Below, piece by piece: positions 41,528 to 50,175 of a stretch of DNA of 64,000 nt (positions are counted from its first letter, which is position 1; every line of letters starts with the position of its first letter). This stretch comes from Saprospiraceae bacterium. Its GTDB lineage: Bacteria > Bacteroidota > Bacteroidia > Chitinophagales > Saprospiraceae. The stretch covers positions 1,317,001 to 1,381,000 of the forward strand of contig JAWKLJ010000002.1 of the NCBI GenBank assembly GCA_041392805.1. The letters run 5' to 3'. The notes beneath the pieces were generated by a model, which was not told the DNA's origin, made no database searches, and was given only the letters and a program-made list of their open reading frames with translations. The translations under genes were made by a program, and so were the position numbers.

Positions 41528-44167
41528 ATGATGCGAAAAGAAAAAAAATCCAAACTCTTGGTTCCACCTAAACGAGCGGAAAAGCTTCTCCTGTTTTTCC
41601 TTAAGCATGACCTTGCTGAAGAGGTGTTAGGAGACCTGGAAGAGAAATTTTATGCAACCCTTGATAAAAAGTCTCCCCAAGTGGCACGGCTAAATTACTG
41701 GTACCAGACCTTTAACTATTTTCGGCCATTTGCCCTAAAAAACATATCACCAATCAACTCAAATTATTATGATATGCATAGACATTATTTCAAAATAGGT
41801 TTTCGCAATCTTTTGAGAAACAAAAGTTACGCGCTGATCAATATTGGCGGACTGGCGGTAGGTATGGCTGTGGCCATGCTCATTGGATTATGGATTCACG
41901 ATGAATTGTCTTTTAATAAATACAATGGCAGTTACGGCCGCATCGCACAGGTCATGCAGCATCAATCTTCCAATGGAGCGGTATACACCCAGGCCGCTAT
42001 TCCCTTTCCCTTAGGTCCTGAGTTGAGTAGCAAATATGGTAGTGATTTTAAGTATGTTGTCATGACTTCTTGGTTAAGCGATCATATTTTATCTTTTGAT
42101 GACAAGACCTTGGTTGTAAAAGGCAACTATATGGACGTGGATGCCCCTCGGTTGTTAGCTTTGAAAATGTTAAAGGGAAATTGGGATGGATTAAAAGAAC
42201 CTGGTTCTATATTGCTTTCCTTGTCCACCGCGAAGGCTTTTTTTGGGGAGGATGATCCACTGGGAAAGCCTTTGAAAATAGACAATGAACCAAGTGTGAT
42301 CGTAACTGGGGTATATGAAGATTTGCCCTTCAATTCCCAATTTGCGGAATTATTGTTCATTGCCCCTTGGGAACTATATGTGTCCACCTATGAATGGGTC
42401 AGGCAAGAACGCGAAAATCCTCACTGGGAGAATAACTCCTACTGCTTATTGGCTCAAATTGCAGATCAGGCAGATATGCAACAAGTTAGTGACAAGATTA
42501 AAAAAATAAAATACGATAATTTGAGTGAAGCAGACAAGGCAGATGAGCCGGAAATTTTCCTGCACCCAATGGAAGATTGGCATTTAAGATCCAATTGGGA
42601 AAACGGCGTTAAAAAGGGTGGTTTTATTCAATATATTTGGTTATTTGGTATAATTGGTGTTTTTGTCCTGATACTAGCCTGTATCAATTTTATGAACCTT
42701 AGTACGGCTCAATCAGAAAGAAGAGCAAAAGAAGTGGGAATCCGAAAATCCCTTGGTTCTGTCAGAAGTCAACTGATTAATCAGTTTTTGAGTGAATCTT
42801 TTTTAGTTGTTTTATTGGCCTTTGTTCTTGCCGGACTATTGGTGTTTATGGTTATCCCTTCTTTTAACCAGCTAGCAGACAAGCGAATTATTTTTCCTTT
42901 TACACATCTTTCTTTTTGGCTAACCAGTCTCGGTTTTATCCTTCTGACAGGTTTTTTAGCTGGAAGTTATCCAGCGTTTTACCTCTCCTCTTTTCGACCA
43001 GTTAAAGTATTAAAAGGCACCTTCAAAGCAGGCCATTCGGCTGCCTTGTTTAGAAAATTTTTGGTGGTCATGCAATTTACAGTTTCCGTAACGTTGATCA
43101 TTGGTACGATGATGGTCGCAAAGCAAGTGCAATATGCTAAAGATCGTCCTATCGGTTATGATAGAAACAGTATCATCATGATTGGCATCAATTCGCCTGA
43201 CTATGAAGGCAAATATGACTTGCTCAGAGATGAGCTTAAAAAGCGGCAGGCTATTGAAGAGATGGCCCAATCCTCTAGTCCATTGACCGAAGTTTGGAAC
43301 GGAAACGGGGGCTTTAGTTGGGAAGGAATGGATCCTGATTTCAGGTCTGGTTTCGTTACTATCTGGGTATCGCATGATTTTGGAAAAACGATCGGATGGG
43401 ACGTCATTGAAGGACGTGATTTTTCCAAAGAGTTTGCAACGGATTCGACCGCCTATATTATCAACGAAGCAGCTGTTGAATATATGGGTTTGGAAGACCC
43501 TGTAGGGAAAACCATCAAATGGGGGAGTAGCGAACACAAGATAATAGGGGTGGTCAAAGATATCCTGATGGAATCACCCTTTAGCGAAGTACAACAAGCT
43601 ATTTACATCATAGATTCTGGGGTAAATACTAATTTTATAGAACTTAAACTAAATCCCGATAAAAGTACGTCGGAGTCGCTGGCTTTGGTAGAAGAGGTGT
43701 TTACGGAACTTCTCCCTGCGGTTCCTTTTGAATTTAAATTTGCCGATCAGGAACATGCCCGAAAATTTGCATCTGAAGAACGCATTGGTAAACTTTCTGG
43801 GATATTTGCCATCCTGGCCATTTTCATCAGTTGTCTTGGCCTATTTGGATTAGCCACTTTTATGGCTGCCCAACGCACTAAAGAAATTGGGATTCGGAAG
43901 GTACTTGGGGCATCTATTTTAACTTTGTGGCAATTGTTGTCTAAGGATTTTATGTTACTCGTACTCCTGTCCTGTTTTATCGCTATTCCTATTTCCTATT
44001 ATGGACTGGTAAGTTGGCTGGAGAATTATGCGTATCGCACCGACATCCCCTGGTGGGTTTTTGTCGTGGCGGGTTTTGGCGCTTTAATCCTTACATTAAT
44101 AACCGTGAGTTTCCAGACCATAAAGGCGAGTCTGGTGAATCCCGTGAAGAGTTTGCGATCTGAATGA
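41528..44167 (+). CDS. large FtsX/MacB-type permease with N-terminal prefix domain, paralog 3
   Basis: The ATG at 41528 was chosen; an in-frame TTG at 41513 would overlap the PadR gene by 8 bp. The product is 879 residues. The first ~85 residues (PPKRAEKLLLFFLKHDLAEE, GDLEEKFY) form a permease-prefix domain often found in PadR-coupled permeases. The rest is the two-FtsX layout: HYFKIGFRNLLRNKSYALIN, TM1 near 105-130, a MacB-like domain, an FtsX block near 370-510, a second periplasmic domain, and a last FtsX block near 755-879 (GLFGLATFMAAQRTKEIGIRK). It is probably an efflux or envelope-stress permease under PadR control. No ATPase lies nearby. Confidence 0.87.
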   Translation: MMRKEKKSKLLVPPKRAEKLLLFFLKHDLAEEVLGDLEEKFYATLDKKSPQVARLNYWYQTFNYFRPFALKNISPINSNYYDMHRHYFKIGFRNLLRNKSYALINIGGLAVGMAVAMLIGLWIHDELSFNKYNGSYGRIAQVMQHQSSNGAVYTQAAIPFPLGPELSSKYGSDFKYVVMTSWLSDHILSFDDKTLVVKGNYMDVDAPRLLALKMLKGNWDGLKEPGSILLSLSTAKAFFGEDDPLGKPLKIDNEPSVIVTGVYEDLPFNSQFAELLFIAPWELYVSTYEWVRQERENPHWENNSYCLLAQIADQADMQQVSDKIKKIKYDNLSEADKADEPEIFLHPMEDWHLRSNWENGVKKGGFIQYIWLFGIIGVFVLILACINFMNLSTAQSERRAKEVGIRKSLGSVRSQLINQFLSESFLVVLLAFVLAGLLVFMVIPSFNQLADKRIIFPFTHLSFWLTSLGFILLTGFLAGSYPAFYLSSFRPVKVLKGTFKAGHSAALFRKFLVVMQFTVSVTLIIGTMMVAKQVQYAKDRPIGYDRNSIIMIGINSPDYEGKYDLLRDELKKRQAIEEMAQSSSPLTEVWNGNGGFSWEGMDPDFRSGFVTIWVSHDFGKTIGWDVIEGRDFSKEFATDSTAYIINEAAVEYMGLEDPVGKTIKWGSSEHKIIGVVKDILMESPFSEVQQAIYIIDSGVNTNFIELKLNPDKSTSESLALVEEVFTELLPAVPFEFKFADQEHARKFASEERIGKLSGIFAILAIFISCLGLFGLATFMAAQRTKEIGIRKVLGASILTLWQLLSKDFMLLVLLSCFIAIPISYYGLVSWLENYAYRTDIPWWVFVVAGFGALILTLITVSFQTIKASLVNPVKSLRSE

Positions 44168-44170
44168 AGG

Positions 44171-45019
44171 TCAAGCGGGTCGATAGGTCGCATAAAAAGT
44201 AGTTCCTAGGATGATGGCTCCACCTAGTACCTCCTGCCAGCTAGGAATCTCGGCGAGCAAGATCATGGCGCCAAGGATGCCATATACTGGCTCCAAACTC
44301 GCAATGACACTAGCCGTTTTGGCCTTGACGGTCTGTAAACCATTGATGAAAATAGTATGGGAAAAGGCAGTGAAAACAACTCCTAACAGAATGAGTAGAC
44401 CCCAATCCAGGGAACTTAAATGGGGACTTATTATGAAAAAAAAGGGCAATAAAACCAAACTTGCAACAACATCCTGGTACAGCGCAATCAAAGAACCCTG
44501 GTAATGAGCGACATATTTCCGATTGAGGATGGCCAGGATGGCAAAGGTTGCTCCTGAGGCAATGCCCCATAGCGCGCCTTGGGTCATCTGGTTACCGATT
44601 TCAAAACTGGGGATCACCAGCACTACACCGCCAAAGGTGATCAGGGCCAGGAGAAAATCCTTAAAGTAAAGTTTTTCCTTAAAAAAATAGGGTTCTAAAA
44701 AGGCGGTAAAAACAGGGAAAGTCGAGTAAGTCAATAAACCAATAGCCACGCTGGATACCCTGATGGAATGGAAAAAGGTCAACCAATGGGCCGCTAATAT
44801 GATGCCAAATAGGCAAAATAGGAGGTAATCCTTTTTTCGTTGAATTAAAATGCTTTGCCTTCGATAAGCATACAATATTAACAAACTAATGGCGCCAAAA
44901 AAAACGCGTCCCAAAACAATGATGACCGCCGGCTGATCCACCAGTTTGCCGAAAAGACCGGCCAGGCCAAAGAAAAAAACGGCGATGTGTATTTGTACGA
45001 GGTCTCTGGTTTTGGACAC
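44171..45019 (-). CDS. EamA-family (DMT) transporter
   Basis: This 282-residue inner-membrane protein has ten predicted TM helices in two EamA halves (about 1-140 and 145-280). GLFGKLVDQPAVIIVLGRVF and AAHWLTFFHSIRVSSVAIGLL in the first half and the EPVYGILGAMILLAEIP closing motif in the second are typical of drug/metabolite transporters. Substrates in the family include amino acids, nucleosides and cofactors; none can be assigned here. It ends 3 bp from the convergent permease. Confidence 0.88.
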   Translation of the reverse strand: MSKTRDLVQIHIAVFFFGLAGLFGKLVDQPAVIIVLGRVFFGAISLLILYAYRRQSILIQRKKDYLLFCLFGIILAAHWLTFFHSIRVSSVAIGLLTYSTFPVFTAFLEPYFFKEKLYFKDFLLALITFGGVVLVIPSFEIGNQMTQGALWGIASGATFAILAILNRKYVAHYQGSLIALYQDVVASLVLLPFFFIISPHLSSLDWGLLILLGVVFTAFSHTIFINGLQTVKAKTASVIASLEPVYGILGAMILLAEIPSWQEVLGGAIILGTTFYATYRPA

Positions 45020-45091
45020 TTTAGCTGGTTGTAGGCATTTGTTTGTGAATGCCTAAATATACCCTTTGATTATAACTTTTTAGTTATTTCA

Positions 45092-46069
45092 TCACTTTAA
45101 ATACTTGGCAAAAAAAGCATCCATTTGGACCTGGCAATAGTTGTTTACTTTAAGGCTTAGGTCCATGGTATGCGGCCATCCTTCCAACCGATGATAATAA
45201 ACGGGGACGTTTGCACGCGTAAGGGCCATTTGTAAAGTGTCAGACTGACTTACCGGCACTAAATCGTCTATCGTACCGTGGAAAATCAAGGTTGGGGGAT
45301 CGTCAGGGCTAATAAAAAAAAGCGGAGATGCCGCTTCAAATTTTGTTTTTGTAGTGTCTGAATATTCGCTGCCGATCAGCGCAATTACACTTGGATGGGC
45401 TACCGAATAAGGAGTGGTCAGGTCGGTTGGGCCATAAAGATTAACGAGAGCCTGAATTTTACTATCGACTCCAGTCTCACATCCAACTGGTTGACTATAA
45501 GTCGAATCACTGGCATGATAAGCCAACATCATGCCCAAATGCCCTCCCGCTGAGCCCCCAATTACAGCAATTTTCTGAGGATCAATATGGTATTCACTCG
45601 CATGCTGTTTTAACCATTTAATGGCACAGGTGACATCATCCAAAGCGGCGGGAAAAGGAGCTTCTTGTGAAAACCGATAGGAAATAGTGGCTGTGACATA
45701 CCCTTTCTCGGCATAATCAACCAAATATCTCCGATAATCATCTTTGTCTCCTTTTTTCCACGATCCGCCATGAATAAATACAAGCAAGGGAGTCGGTTGT
45801 TGGATGTCCCGATGATGATAAATATCTACTTTTAAGTTTTTCTCAATGGTTTCTTTATAGGTTATGTCCTTAAAGGCAAGGAGTGTTTCTGGGATGGCGG
45901 GCTCCGTTTCTATGAGTTTGAGGGCGCCGGTGGCATAGGCTAGTTTTAGGGTGGATTCGTTGAGGAATCCCTTGGGCGGGGCTGAGGGGTCAGTCTTTGA
46001 ACAAGCACAGGCAAGCGCAATTAATAAAAGCATCCATCTTGAGCCATTAATAGTAGGGTATTTTTCCAT
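45092..46069 (-). CDS. alpha/beta-hydrolase lipoprotein, carboxylesterase/BD-FAE-like
   Basis: This 325-residue lipoprotein has a signal ending LIALACACS. It is a serine hydrolase with HGGSWKKGDK as oxyanion loop, GGSAGGHLG as nucleophile elbow, HGTIDDLVPVSQS for the acid and GWPHTMD for the catalytic His. The set resembles bifunctional feruloyl/acetyl-xylan esterases and hormone-sensitive-lipase-like enzymes, which remove ester groups from glycans or small esters. It is upstream-adjacent to the propeller/helical lipoprotein on the same strand, separated by a GC-rich repeat. Confidence 0.82.
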   Translation of the reverse strand: MEKYPTINGSRWMLLLIALACACSKTDPSAPPKGFLNESTLKLAYATGALKLIETEPAIPETLLAFKDITYKETIEKNLKVDIYHHRDIQQPTPLLVFIHGGSWKKGDKDDYRRYLVDYAEKGYVTATISYRFSQEAPFPAALDDVTCAIKWLKQHASEYHIDPQKIAVIGGSAGGHLGMMLAYHASDSTYSQPVGCETGVDSKIQALVNLYGPTDLTTPYSVAHPSVIALIGSEYSDTTKTKFEAASPLFFISPDDPPTLIFHGTIDDLVPVSQSDTLQMALTRANVPVYYHRLEGWPHTMDLSLKVNNYCQVQMDAFFAKYLK

Positions 46070-46110
46070 AACAGATTCATTTTATATCATTGAGTGTGGT
46101 TTACAAACCC

Positions 46111-46207
46111 CTCCGCGTCCTCTGCTCCTCCGCGAACCGCTGTGTAGCTAAAAAACCTCTGCGTATTGGTTACACGGAGTTACACAGCGGAGCGGAGTAC
46201 GCGGAGA
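46111..46207. repeat. GC-rich inverted repeat, TCCGCG family
   Basis: CTCCGCGTCCTCTGCTCCTCCGCGAACCGCTGTGTAGC pairs imperfectly with GTTACACAGCGGAGCGGAGTACGCGGAG. One arm recurs at 11062-11089. It separates two minus-strand lipoprotein genes and may serve as a termination barrier. Confidence 0.7.
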
Positions 46208-46232
46208 AAGAAATAAAAAACCTCTGCACCAC

Positions 46233-48515
46233 TCACTCCGCCGCACTAATCACCCCGAGATACCTTCCCATCCAATACGGCAACAACCAAATATCTCCCG
46301 CGCTGTATTCGCTATTTCCGGCACCACCACTATCCAAGGTAAAGCGGTTGGCATTGTGTCTGGCGATCCTCGTTTCGTCGGGAGGTAGCACCTCCGTTGT
46401 GGTTTGTCCCCTGAAATTAGGCGCTATTTTTTCGATGTCCTTTCGATGGCTATTCCGGGTATCCCAGGTGCGCAGGTCAAGAGGATATTCCCTTAAATAC
46501 CATGCCGCTTCCTCTATATCAAAATGTTCCGTACCCGTTATAGCCGTGAAAATATTCCATAAACCTTCTTTCTCCGGTCGTTCAATCTCCCAGTGGTCGA
46601 TAATAGCCTGTTTATACATTACTTTCAGGGAATCGTTGAAGGCATAGCGGTAAAGTCCCCAATAACCGAGGAAATACATCTCGTCATCTGAATGATTCCA
46701 TTCTTCTGAGAGCATTTTACTCCAGTCGTCAGCATCAGCAGGTGCGGGTTTTACCTGATCCATGGGATACATGAGGTTATCCAGGTATCCATGCTCATTG
46801 ATGAGTTCGAAAGCCTTTTCTTTATACACTTCCTTTTGGGTAAAATGGTAAGCCGTTTGCAACATGGCCATGATGTTGGACGAATTCAGTTTTCGATCAC
46901 CCACCATTTTAGGGCGGGCATTTACATAAGTAGGATTCCATTTAGCCCAGGTAGTCGGTTTTCCGTCATAATCCACCATGTATAAATCGTGGTCAAGAAT
47001 ATGTTGCATCAGCATGTCAATTAAGCGAATGGCCTGTTGTTTTATAGCTTCGTCCTCCACCAATTCCGCCAGTACGCCATATGCGAAAATGTGGCCGATG
47101 GCTTCATCGCTGCTGGTGGTACCCTTCCAGTCCCATTCGGGATCTTCCGTGTGGTGCCAGCGATCTGGGTCAGCCAATCGCTCGATGTATCCGCTGCGTT
47201 CAAAGGAGCGCGAAGGAAACCCAGGCACGGGGTTGATCGTAAACAAGCGTTCCATGGCATCCAAGGATTCCCTGCAGTTTTGCAGGGCGGCTTCCGATTT
47301 TGTTACCGCATAGCGAAAAGCTTCCCCACCCAGATACATGGCCGTCCACAAGCCATCATTATCTGAATCACTGAGATATCCAGTGGTGACATCTCCATTC
47401 TTCATGCCGGATAGCGAGGCATTGAAGCCATTTCGGATGTGTCGACTTCTGACCTGTTGGTCGAAAAAAGCAGCCTTGTCTTGTAAGGTCATTTCTTTAA
47501 AATGGATGATACCCAGGCCCATTTTAGTGAGTATCAACACACTACCATTCGGGCCTGCTGCCAGGTCGATAACCTCATCATCTGGTAGCCAACGTTTGCC
47601 GCTGTAATAGTTAAACTGACCATTTTCTAATAGCTTAAATGCCCCTTGGGTGGATCCGAACCATAATTGACCCTCAATAGTTGTAATGCTACTAATATCC
47701 GTGGCAGGTAATTTTTGCTGCAGGTCACCAATTGGTTGTTTTGATTTAGTATCAATAGTGAAATAACCATGATGGGTACCAGCGATCAATTGAGTCCCAT
47801 TTTCAGTCAATTCAAAAGCGGTCAATTGTTCTCCCCCCCATACTTTTTCCAGTTTTTTGGCAATAGGAGAAAAGCTACTGATCGATTGTTGGCCAAGTAG
47901 CCAAAATACATCATTGAACTTGTCGTATTTGATATCAATGAGTTGATCCGCATTCATTTGTCCTTCCCACTGTATGCCGGCTGTATCGATGAGCAGGAGG
48001 GCTGTTCCATCCGAAATAAGGAAGGTAAAGTGTTGGCCACTAGCGATCAAATTTGCCTTTTCTATGGAGTGTATAAGGAATAGCTTTCCCGCCCAGGCAT
48101 TGCTTAAAATCGCCTCCTGAGTTAGGTATACCAACTGGTTTTCGTGTGTACAAATGCTTGAAATCGACTTGTCCACGATAGGGCGGTGGCTAAGGTCGGG
48201 CACCAAGGTGCCGGGGTAGAGCCATTGCCCGTTGCGCGTGACCAACAATCCCTGGTCGGCCAAAACCTGGATAACGCCGTTCCTGTCGCTAACTACTTTT
48301 TCTAATTTAAGGCCTTCTTCTTCTAGCAGGTAGCTAATACCATAGTCTTGTTTGAAGGTCACATCTTGATAAACCTCCTGTTCTGGTGTAATAGGGGGAT
48401 CAGAAGCTGGGCCACATGCGCATAATAGGAGGAGGAAGCTATTAAGGAGGAAGATATTGAGGAGGAAGCTATTAAGGAGGAAGCTATTAAGAAGGAAGAC
48501 CGTCTCTTTTCCCAT
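46233..48515 (-). CDS. lipoprotein with beta-propeller and six-hairpin helical domain
   Basis: The 760-residue protein begins with a signal peptide made of FLLNS pentapeptide repeats and a Cys at about 32 or 34 (LLLLCACG). The N-terminal half (about 40-345) has propeller-like strands such as WLYPGTLVPDL, QLWFGSTQGAFKL and GSVLILTKMGLGII, like two-component regulator propellers. The C-terminal half (about 370-760) is rich in helices with aromatic and acidic residues, with DSDNDGLWTAMYLGGEAFRY and DEAIGHIFAYG, similar to alpha/alpha-barrel glycosidases. Function and activity are not known. It may bind and process a glycan on the outer or inner membrane surface. Confidence 0.7.
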   Translation of the reverse strand: MGKETVFLLNSFLLNSFLLNIFLLNSFLLLLCACGPASDPPITPEQEVYQDVTFKQDYGISYLLEEEGLKLEKVVSDRNGVIQVLADQGLLVTRNGQWLYPGTLVPDLSHRPIVDKSISSICTHENQLVYLTQEAILSNAWAGKLFLIHSIEKANLIASGQHFTFLISDGTALLLIDTAGIQWEGQMNADQLIDIKYDKFNDVFWLLGQQSISSFSPIAKKLEKVWGGEQLTAFELTENGTQLIAGTHHGYFTIDTKSKQPIGDLQQKLPATDISSITTIEGQLWFGSTQGAFKLLENGQFNYYSGKRWLPDDEVIDLAAGPNGSVLILTKMGLGIIHFKEMTLQDKAAFFDQQVRSRHIRNGFNASLSGMKNGDVTTGYLSDSDNDGLWTAMYLGGEAFRYAVTKSEAALQNCRESLDAMERLFTINPVPGFPSRSFERSGYIERLADPDRWHHTEDPEWDWKGTTSSDEAIGHIFAYGVLAELVEDEAIKQQAIRLIDMLMQHILDHDLYMVDYDGKPTTWAKWNPTYVNARPKMVGDRKLNSSNIMAMLQTAYHFTQKEVYKEKAFELINEHGYLDNLMYPMDQVKPAPADADDWSKMLSEEWNHSDDEMYFLGYWGLYRYAFNDSLKVMYKQAIIDHWEIERPEKEGLWNIFTAITGTEHFDIEEAAWYLREYPLDLRTWDTRNSHRKDIEKIAPNFRGQTTTEVLPPDETRIARHNANRFTLDSGGAGNSEYSAGDIWLLPYWMGRYLGVISAAE
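48431..48490 (-). repeat. 15-bp tandem repeats in signal-peptide coding region
   Basis: Four full units of 15 bp (core GGAGGAAGCTATTAA on the plus strand, one with ATATTGA) and a partial unit encode FLLNS/FLLNI pentapeptides in the hydrophobic core of the lipoprotein signal. Unit gain or loss keeps the frame and would change signal-peptide length. Confidence 0.9.
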
Positions 48516-48956
48516 TGGTATACTCTTTTTCTTACAAAGAAAATGTTTTTTTTAGGCCAATGTCAAATGGTATTTTACGAAACTCATGTGATTTTTTAAC
48601 CCAAATGAGAAAAAAGTAAGCAAAGCGGTCAAGTATACTTAGGTATCATATGGGAGACATATCTTTAGTTAAACCTTAACTTTAAAATAATCTTATTTTT
48701 ATATTAAATGTGCAGCTTTTTTTTCATAGAAGCTATAAGTTATCTAAATGGGTTAAAAAACCATAAGGATTGAGTAAAAAAATAGAAGGAAATGAAAGAA
48801 AAAAGGTTTTAACTTACATACAAGAAATTGCCGGATTTTGCTTCTTCCAAACGGATATTTGGAAAGATTTCCATTAAATTCATCCTTGCACCTAGCTTTT
48901 TATGGCTCTCAGAGAAGGGTTTTTATTTAATCATCAAAATTGCGAAATACCTTGAT
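48516..48956. other. 441-bp leader region, no gene seen
   Basis: The stretch between the divergent propeller lipoprotein and PKD lipoprotein genes is A/T-rich. It has poly-T and poly-A runs but no clear promoter box, repeat or ORF supported by composition. The open frame at 48828-48956 lacks a signal peptide and is judged upstream of the real start. Confidence 0.6.
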
Positions 48957-49892
48957 ATGAAAAGATTACAGTATTTATTTGGTCTTGCATTTAGTGGGGT
49001 ATTTATCCTGGCCCTGGTATCATGTGAAAAGGAGGAGGCCTTAGCACCACCAACTGCTGATATTTTCAGGAGCATCGTGTCCAAGCAGGTCGCTTTTACG
49101 GCATTGACCCTCCATGCCGATACTTGGTCCTGGGATTTTGGGGATGGAGAAACAAGCACAGAGAAGAACCCTGTTCATGTATATGCAGCAGGTGGTATTT
49201 ACAACATCAAACTAATCGCTAGTAATAGTTTGGGGAGTGCGGAGGCAACCACGCAGGTTTCACTAGATCTCACTGACTTTGAGAAGTTGACCGGAGGGGC
49301 ATCGGCGCCCAATGGAAAAACCTGGCGAATAAGTGCGGGACATTCTGCTAAGGATGCCATTGCTTTGGCCAATGCCAGCATGACATCCATTCAGGATGTG
49401 CCTGCTGGAGCCTTGGGCCTTTTCCTGGGGTTAGGGGAAGAATATGAAGATGAATTTACCTTTAAAGCTGATGGCAGTTATATTCACAACAATAAAAACG
49501 GCGGTTCATTTGCAGGGTTGGTTTATGCAACGGTTGCCCAATTAGATATTGTAAATATAACGGCGGAAAGCCAAAGTTTTGGTTTTGCTTCTGCCGCCTT
49601 TACGCCCCAAGCAGGGGCCACTTTTACTTTTACCGAAGAGAAAGACCTGGCCATTACGGCAGTGGATCAAAACGATGGCAAAACGACGACTGATCTCGTC
49701 TATGAAGGCGTCAGCACCCTTCAATTTTCTGGTAATGAATTTATTGGCTTAATGGATTTTCACAGAGAATGCATTATCCAGGAAATCACACCTGAGAAAA
49801 TGCGACTGGCCATGTTTATGTCTGCTACGGCAGGTGCACATTTTAACAAACCTTCACTAGTTGTCATATTTACTTTTGAAGCCGTACCATAA
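48957..49892 (+). CDS. PKD-domain lipoprotein
   Basis: The ATG at 48957 was chosen because it begins a lipoprotein signal (LFGLAFSGVFILALVSC). The product is 311 residues. A PKD domain (about 30-105) has the signature WSWDFGDGETSTEKNP and VHVYAAGGIYNIKLIASN. The remainder (about 115-311) begins GKTWRISAGHSA and is a beta-rich domain common in Bacteroidota SusD-linked lipoproteins, likely a surface glycan-binding protein. It is upstream of SusC/SusD on the same strand, suggesting it belongs to that locus. Confidence 0.8.
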   Translation: MKRLQYLFGLAFSGVFILALVSCEKEEALAPPTADIFRSIVSKQVAFTALTLHADTWSWDFGDGETSTEKNPVHVYAAGGIYNIKLIASNSLGSAEATTQVSLDLTDFEKLTGGASAPNGKTWRISAGHSAKDAIALANASMTSIQDVPAGALGLFLGLGEEYEDEFTFKADGSYIHNNKNGGSFAGLVYATVAQLDIVNITAESQSFGFASAAFTPQAGATFTFTEEKDLAITAVDQNDGKTTTDLVYEGVSTLQFSGNEFIGLMDFHRECIIQEITPEKMRLAMFMSATAGAHFNKPSLVVIFTFEAVP

Positions 49893-50060
49893 TTGTCAGA
49901 GAACGACATAAACAAGGTGTAAAAGTCCTAAGTAATGGTAAAACACTAACTTATTAATTTGATGGGGCCCTTTTTCCACTATACTGCGTTACTCGATCGG
50001 TCATTTAGATAGGACTTCGGCGTGAGCTCAGTCGAACGCTAAGCTCCCTTTCCGAAGCAA
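49887..50060. other. intergenic region with partial dispersed repeats
   Basis: AATTGTCAGAGAAC at 49890-49903 matches one end of the TTGACTCAAAAGCGC family. CTTCGGCGTGAGCTCAGTCG (about 50014-50033) looks like a dispersed intergenic repeat type common in this phylum. No gene or clear promoter is seen before the SusC start. Confidence 0.4.
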
Positions 50061-50175
50061 GTTCGGAACAAGATCTCATGCCTTGTCTGGTGAAAAAATG
50101 ACTCCCCTGAAATCCACAACTTATTCTTTCACCATTACTACCATTTTTATTTGTTATTTAATAAAACCAAGGCTC

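Noticed and set aside
46233..48515. Classic glucoamylase or epimerase assignment for the propeller lipoprotein
   Set aside because: The helical half resembles six-hairpin folds in composition only; no catalytic motif could be named.
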